NCBI GenBank assembly: GCA_002104945.1 | Contig: MCFH01000084.1 | Location: forward strand, 62,001-126,000 | From: Piromyces finnis | Taxonomy: Eukaryota > Neocallimastigomycota > Neocallimastigomycetes > Neocallimastigales > Neocallimastigaceae | DNA: 64,000 bases | Direction of reading: 5' to 3' | Shown here: piece after piece, positions 59,791 to 64,000 of the stretch | How the letters are laid out: every line of letters begins with the position of its first letter | Numbering within the stretch: position 1 is the stretch's first letter | The notes under the pieces: model-generated | What the model saw: only the letters and a program-made list of their open reading frames with translations | Told to the model about the DNA's origin: nothing | Database searches by the model: none | Translations under genes and position numbers: made by a program

Positions 59791-60319
59791 TTAAGATTTT
59801 TATTAATTAAATTTCAAACATTGATTATATGATTATATTTAATTATATATTAAAATATTTAATAATTATTATAATTAAATATGTATAATTGAAATGTTCA
59901 AAAAAGTTAAAAAAAAGTTTCTTGAAAGTAATTGAAAAATATTATTAACTAAATATCTTTCTTAGCTTTATACTCATGAGAAAAATGCAAAATATGGAAA
60001 AGCCAGTATTGTCTTTAAAATCATTTATATAAATGAATGGGATAACCTTGATATATTATAAATCGCTACTATTTTAAACTCAAAATTGCAGTATATAACT
60101 TAGATTAAAATTGATGGGTTTATTCATAATTATTTCACATATATTAATACTGAAAGGCATTTTATTTAAATTATCAGTAATCATCACATAAATGTTTATT
60201 CCCTATTCGATTTTTTTTTTAAAGGTGTAAGGTTAAAAAAAAAAAAGCAAACATAAGTAACTTTTTCTTTGAAAAAGTTTATCTGATAGATATAAATAGA
60301 TTACTGTGTTCTTCTATAT
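59791..60319. other. AT-rich spacer
   Basis: Nothing recognised. Confidence 0.65.
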
Positions 60320-60544
60320 TTATTGAAAATAGTTATAAAACATTTGATTAATGTTCTTTCTTAAGTTCTTGATTGCGAAAGGTAGCTTTAAAAATTCAAT
60401 TGGGATACTGTCAGGACTGGAAGCTTTATTACTCTTTATAAAAAGAAATGTATCTCTACTCTTTTCAATAACTTTTTTAAATAAATAATTAATTAATGAA
60501 TATGTCATTTTTTTAGATTTGTAAAATATTTGTTCTGTTTTCAA
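60320..60544 (-). pseudogene. LINE reverse-transcriptase scrap (LINE-B-like)
   Basis: A frame of 74 codons includes NKASSPDSIPIEFLKLPF, a damaged form of NKAPGPDGIPIEFFKAFF in LINE-B. It is only the start of the RT domain and is not functional. Confidence 0.75.
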
Positions 60545-60742
60545 TCTGTATTACATTTTAAGTGAAATTGGCTACTAACATTTCAGTTATATTTTTTATT
60601 CAATTGTTATTCTATTTTTGATAAAATAATTTTTGGTGAAATAGTATTTTATACTATTTTATTGTAACATATTTTAGCGTGTATTTTTATATATCATATT
60701 GATATATTATTTAATAATTCTATAGGTATGTTTTTTATTTAA
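60545..60742. other. AT-rich spacer
   Basis: No feature recognised. Confidence 0.6.
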
Positions 60743-61090
60743 AGAATTTTCTTAGTACATTCAACAGTACTTTTATTATTTAATTTCTTTAATGGAGCAA
60801 CTGTGTTTTGCTTTTTTGACTACCATTATTATGTATCTTAAGAACTTTCTTAGTACATTCAACAGTACTTTTATTATTTAATTTCTTTAATGGAGCAACT
60901 GTGTTTTGCTTTTTTGACTACCATTATTATGTATCTTAAGAACTTTCTTAGTACATTCAACAGTACTTTTATTATTTTATTTCTTTCATGGAGCAACTGT
61001 GTTTTGCTTTTTTGACTACCATTATTATGTATCTTAAGAACTTTCTTAGTACATTCAACAGTACTTTTATTATTTTATTTCTTCCATGCT
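60743..61090. repeat. 98-bp tandem repeat, about 3.6 copies
   Basis: Units start at 60743, 60841, 60939 and 61037 (exact 98-base period) with AGAACTTTCTTAGTACATTC. Each has AGTAC-attcaac-AGTAC and GGAGCAACTGTGTTTTGC. Units differ by only a few bases. An (ATT)n run follows at about 61108-61130. Origin unknown. Confidence 0.93.
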
Positions 61091-61104
61091 TTTCTGGCTA
61101 CTGC

Positions 61105-61135
<31 letters not shown>

Positions 61136-61469
61136 CTTAATGTTTATTCATATTTATTAAATATTCGTTTCGCTATTATACCAATAAATAAGGATAAATT
61201 TAATTATTTATTTTTTTTATTATATTACATTATATGATTTATATAATTAAAATAAAATATTTATTTCTGTTAGTCAAATCAAAAGGTATGATTTAAAATC
61301 ATTTAATGTTAGTTTTTTGTTGTGCTATGCTATAGATTTTATATATATAAATTTTGGTAATATATAATTAAATTTATTAATAAAAAATAAAATATATAAA
61401 AATTAAAATGAAATATAAATTAATAAAAGAAAACTACATAGTGAGTAAAGAGGACGAATGAGCCTCTAA
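61091..61469. other. AT-rich spacer with (ATT)n
   Basis: Short ATT microsatellite, otherwise nothing recognised. Confidence 0.6.
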
Positions 61470-61790
61470 TTCTTTCCATTCCTTGATGATAATTCTTGTA
61501 TATTATAATTATCATTTAATTCTATATCAGAATTTATGAATGCAATTGATTAAGGTAAGAAATAATACAATTATAGTTTTTCCATTTGTTGTAATACCTA
61601 ATCTGAGCTAATAAGCATTTTACCAATAACGGAGAACTATTCAAATCTTTTTGAAATGGAATATAAAAATGGAAATGATACATCTTTGAAAATTTTTTTA
61701 TTTTAACAGCATTTAAAATTATAATACATATTATAAAAAAAAAAAATTAAAAAATAAAAAATAAAAAAAAAATATACGTTTAAATAAAAC
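61470..61790 (-). mobile_element. Old LINE-A-like relics (coding scrap and 3' UTR)
   Basis: Plus-strand TAATACAATTATAGTTTTTC, then ACCTAATCTGAGCTAATAAG (61565-61615), matches about 34995-35050 of LINE-A (region before the zinc knuckle). After it, TTTTAACAGCATTTAAAATT at about 61700 is a diverged LINE-A 3' end with a short tail. More decayed than the 33-48-kb copies, so these are older insertions. Confidence 0.65.
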
Positions 61791-62468
61791 TTTGAGAACT
61801 ATCGTTAACTCAATAACTATTTAAACTATAATAATTATTCAAACTTTAATGAATTATCATACAATATTTATAAATATTATTCCTTCCAATATAATTTATA
61901 ATATTAATAAGATCATTAAATCATATTACTACTTAAATAATAATAAAAAAAAGAAAATCTAAACTTTTAATACATTTTTTAAATATTTTTTTCAAACACG
62001 ATATTTAAAACATCAACATCCTTAAAAAATTTTATTTTTTAATTTTTAATTTTTATTTATTTTATTTATTTTATTTATTTATATTATTTTGTTTATTTTA
62101 TTTTACTTATTTTATTTACTTACTTGCTTATTATTTATTTATAGTTTTATTTATTCCTTTACTTATTTATTTATTTGTTTATTTACTTATTTTTTTTTAA
62201 AAAAAAAAAAAAGAAATACAGCATCTTTACATTTTTCTGATGATTAATTAATAAACAAGACTATTCCAAATACTTTTCATATATAAACTTAATTTATACC
62301 AATTAAGTAGTGTTTTTGGTTAATCTTTAAAATGCTGTAAATTATATATATATATATATATTATATTCCTTTCAAACTAATGCCCACACATTTGTTATGA
62401 ACATTGTTTTTAACAGAATTTTTTTTAAATTATAATAACTTGTATTTTAAATTTTATACATCAAAAAT
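61791..62468. other. AT-rich low-complexity spacer
   Basis: (TTTA)n-like runs at about 62030-62190 and (TA)n at about 62345-62362. No gene before the xylulokinase stop. Confidence 0.75.
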
Positions 62469-63953
62469 CTATACATATAATGGAGAAAGAGTTTTAACAA
62501 CCTTGCAGTATTCTTCGTAAGCCTTGTCATAGACAGCAACATTTTCGGCAATTGGGTTAGCGCTCTTTGATTCATCAAGCTTAATGTGTTCAGTGCAAAG
62601 CTTGACAATATCACATTCTCCCTTTTGGCTGTTAAGACACCATAAAGCTTGAACAGCACCACCAAGAGCAGCAGCTTCATCTAAAAGTGGAACTCTAATT
62701 GGAAGGTTCATGATATCAGCAGCAATTTGTCTCCAAAGTGGGGATTTAGAACCACCACCAATAAGACGAATTTCTTTTGGCTTGAAACCTAACTTACGGA
62801 AAGCATCTAATCCACCACGCATAGCGAATACAGCGGATTCGAAACTAGCACGAGTAATGTTAGCACGGTTGGTGTTAGCAGAGGTAAGACCAGTAATGCT
62901 AGCACGACCATTTGGTAAGTTTGGAGTTCTTTCACCATTGAAGAATGGAATAACTAAAACACCTTCACTACCGCATGGAGATTTGGCAGCTTCTTCATTA
63001 AGTTGTTTAATATCCATTTGGAAAAGATCACGAACAAATTCAGTAGCAACAGTACAGTTCATGGTACAAAGTAATGGAAGCCAACCACCAGTAGAGGAAC
63101 AGAAACCACTTAAACCGTTAGCTGGGTCAGCAATTGGCTTGTCACTGTAACCGTAAAGAGTACCAGAAGTACCCATAGACATAGTAAGGAAACCATCAGC
63201 AACAGTACCAGTACCGACGGCACCCATCATATTATCACCACCACCAGCAGAAACTGGAATATCGGCTGGAATACCATAAGCCTTAGCAGCTTCAGCATTA
63301 ACCTTACCAGCTGGAGCACTTGGTTCAATTAACTTTGGAAGTAAACCTAAAAGCTTTGGATCAATAATATCACAAATCTTCTTTGACCAGCAACGGTTCT
63401 TAGAATCAAAGAGAGCAGTACCAGAGGCATCACCATATTCCATAACGTAATCACCAGTAAGTTTCCAGTTTAAGTAATCGTGTGGAAGCATGATGTATTT
63501 TAAAGCATCAAAAGCTTCTGGCTTGTTACGCTTGAGCCAAAGGATCTTTGGAGCAGTAAAACCAGTAAGCATAAGGTTTCCAAGAGCATCAACAACTTCG
63601 TTTTCACCACCAGCAGCTTCAGTGATGATCTTACATTCTTCAACTGTTGAAGTATCACACCAAAGCTTGATGTTGTATAAGGCCTTACCATCAGCACCAA
63701 GTGGAACAAAACCGTGTTGTTGTCCGGAAATACCAATAGCTTCAACAGTCTTTTTGTTTTCAGCACTGAGTTTACCGAAACAAACTTCTAAACCCTTATC
63801 AAACCATTCAGTAGTTTGTTCACGAGTACCATCACTTTCGGAAATTAATTCCATTGGGCAACTGGCAGTTTCAATAATTTCCTTCTTTTCATAGTCGTAT
63901 ATAACGACTTTCATACTTTGTGTTCCAAGATCAATTCCAGCAACAGTTCTCAT
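62469..63953 (-). CDS. xylB-like: D-xylulokinase (FGGY family)
   Basis: The 494-residue cytosolic kinase phosphorylates D-xylulose with ATP to xylulose 5-phosphate, feeding xylose into the pentose phosphate pathway. It opens with GIDLGTQSMKVV (6-17, D8). It then has GISGQQHGFV (74-83), LPHDYLNWKLTG (156-167), SAGGGDNMMGAVGTG with D240 as the expected catalytic base, SMGTSGTLYG (259-268) and an adenosine-site IGGGSKSPLWRQ (398-409). Length and motif order match bacterial XylB, and as I recall also the xylulokinase described from Piromyces. Anaerobic fungi use the bacterial isomerase/kinase route, with genes believed to be horizontally acquired; this frame is intronless and richer in G+C than its flanks. 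A xylose isomerase is not in the window. Four GPH symporters lie on its downstream side. Confidence 0.96.
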   Translation of the reverse strand: MRTVAGIDLGTQSMKVVIYDYEKKEIIETASCPMELISESDGTREQTTEWFDKGLEVCFGKLSAENKKTVEAIGISGQQHGFVPLGADGKALYNIKLWCDTSTVEECKIITEAAGGENEVVDALGNLMLTGFTAPKILWLKRNKPEAFDALKYIMLPHDYLNWKLTGDYVMEYGDASGTALFDSKNRCWSKKICDIIDPKLLGLLPKLIEPSAPAGKVNAEAAKAYGIPADIPVSAGGGDNMMGAVGTGTVADGFLTMSMGTSGTLYGYSDKPIADPANGLSGFCSSTGGWLPLLCTMNCTVATEFVRDLFQMDIKQLNEEAAKSPCGSEGVLVIPFFNGERTPNLPNGRASITGLTSANTNRANITRASFESAVFAMRGGLDAFRKLGFKPKEIRLIGGGSKSPLWRQIAADIMNLPIRVPLLDEAAALGGAVQALWCLNSQKGECDIVKLCTEHIKLDESKSANPIAENVAVYDKAYEEYCKVVKTLSPLYV

Positions 63954-64000
63954 TTTATTTACCTTTTTACTTTTCTTTTTAAATAAATTTAAAATTTTTT
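63954..64000 (-). promoter_or_regulatory. Start of the xylulokinase upstream region
   Basis: Only 47 bases remain, A/T-rich with purine-rich AAAAGAAAAGTAAAAAGG on the minus strand just before the ATG. No defined motif. Confidence 0.4.

Noticed and set aside
60743-61090. 98-bp repeats considered as a CRISPR array
   Set aside because: The whole 98-base unit repeats without unique spacers, and the context is fungal.
62710-63894. Plus-strand frames of 134 and 146 codons
   Set aside because: Antisense of xylulokinase, whose catalytic motifs are complete on the minus strand.

Overview
The window looks like nuclear DNA of an anaerobic gut fungus (Neocallimastigomycota, e.g. Piromyces/Neocallimastix type). 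The reasons are extremely AT-rich intergenic DNA full of homopolymers and microsatellites, GT-AG introns in some genes beside intronless bacterial-looking sugar genes, a secreted CotH-domain protein, degenerate ankyrin-repeat genes, an Atg8 gene, and LINE and Ty3/gypsy retroelements. The assignment is inference from gene content and composition; no taxonomic marker is present.

Layout. 1-2.5 kb: 3' part of a broken Ty3/gypsy chromovirus. 2.5-5.6 kb: decayed ankyrin-repeat gene on the minus strand with an internal segment flipped to plus. 6.7-7.5 kb: aldo-keto reductase. 9.6-10.4 kb: four-exon ATG8. 11.7-14.1 kb: 814-aa three-domain mRNA capping enzyme of the large-DNA-virus/linear-plasmid type. 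14.1-17 kb: AT-rich DNA with young tandem duplications and a probable small secreted Cys-rich protein. 17.1-21.9 kb: two identical GPH-type sugar:cation symporters as a ~4.8-kb inverted duplication. 22.3-25.7 kb: LINE and gypsy debris and a foldback-like repeat. 26.1-28.4 kb: three-exon secreted CotH-kinase protein. 30.7-33.7 kb: decayed LINE (family B). 33.7-48.4 kb: head-to-tail array of five LINE-A copies, two with intact ~1,508-codon ORFs. 49.0-50.4 and 56.9-58.3 kb: third and fourth symporter copies. 53.0-56.0 kb: ~3-kb segment with ~240-bp terminal inverted repeats. 58.4-62.4 kb: tandem repeats and LINE relics. 62.5-64.0 kb: xylulokinase.

Functionally, four near-identical GPH symporters plus a D-xylulokinase fit pentose/xyloside uptake and entry into the pentose phosphate pathway. 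All five reading frames are intronless, have higher GC than their surroundings and belong to bacterial families, so acquisition by horizontal transfer is likely. The aldo-keto reductase may also be of bacterial type. Each symporter sits between short inverted repeats placed just before the start codon and just after the stop codon, and the flanks of the copies are mosaic. This suggests repeated recombination or mobilisation of a transporter cassette. Most of the rest of the window is transposon sequence and AT-rich spacer.
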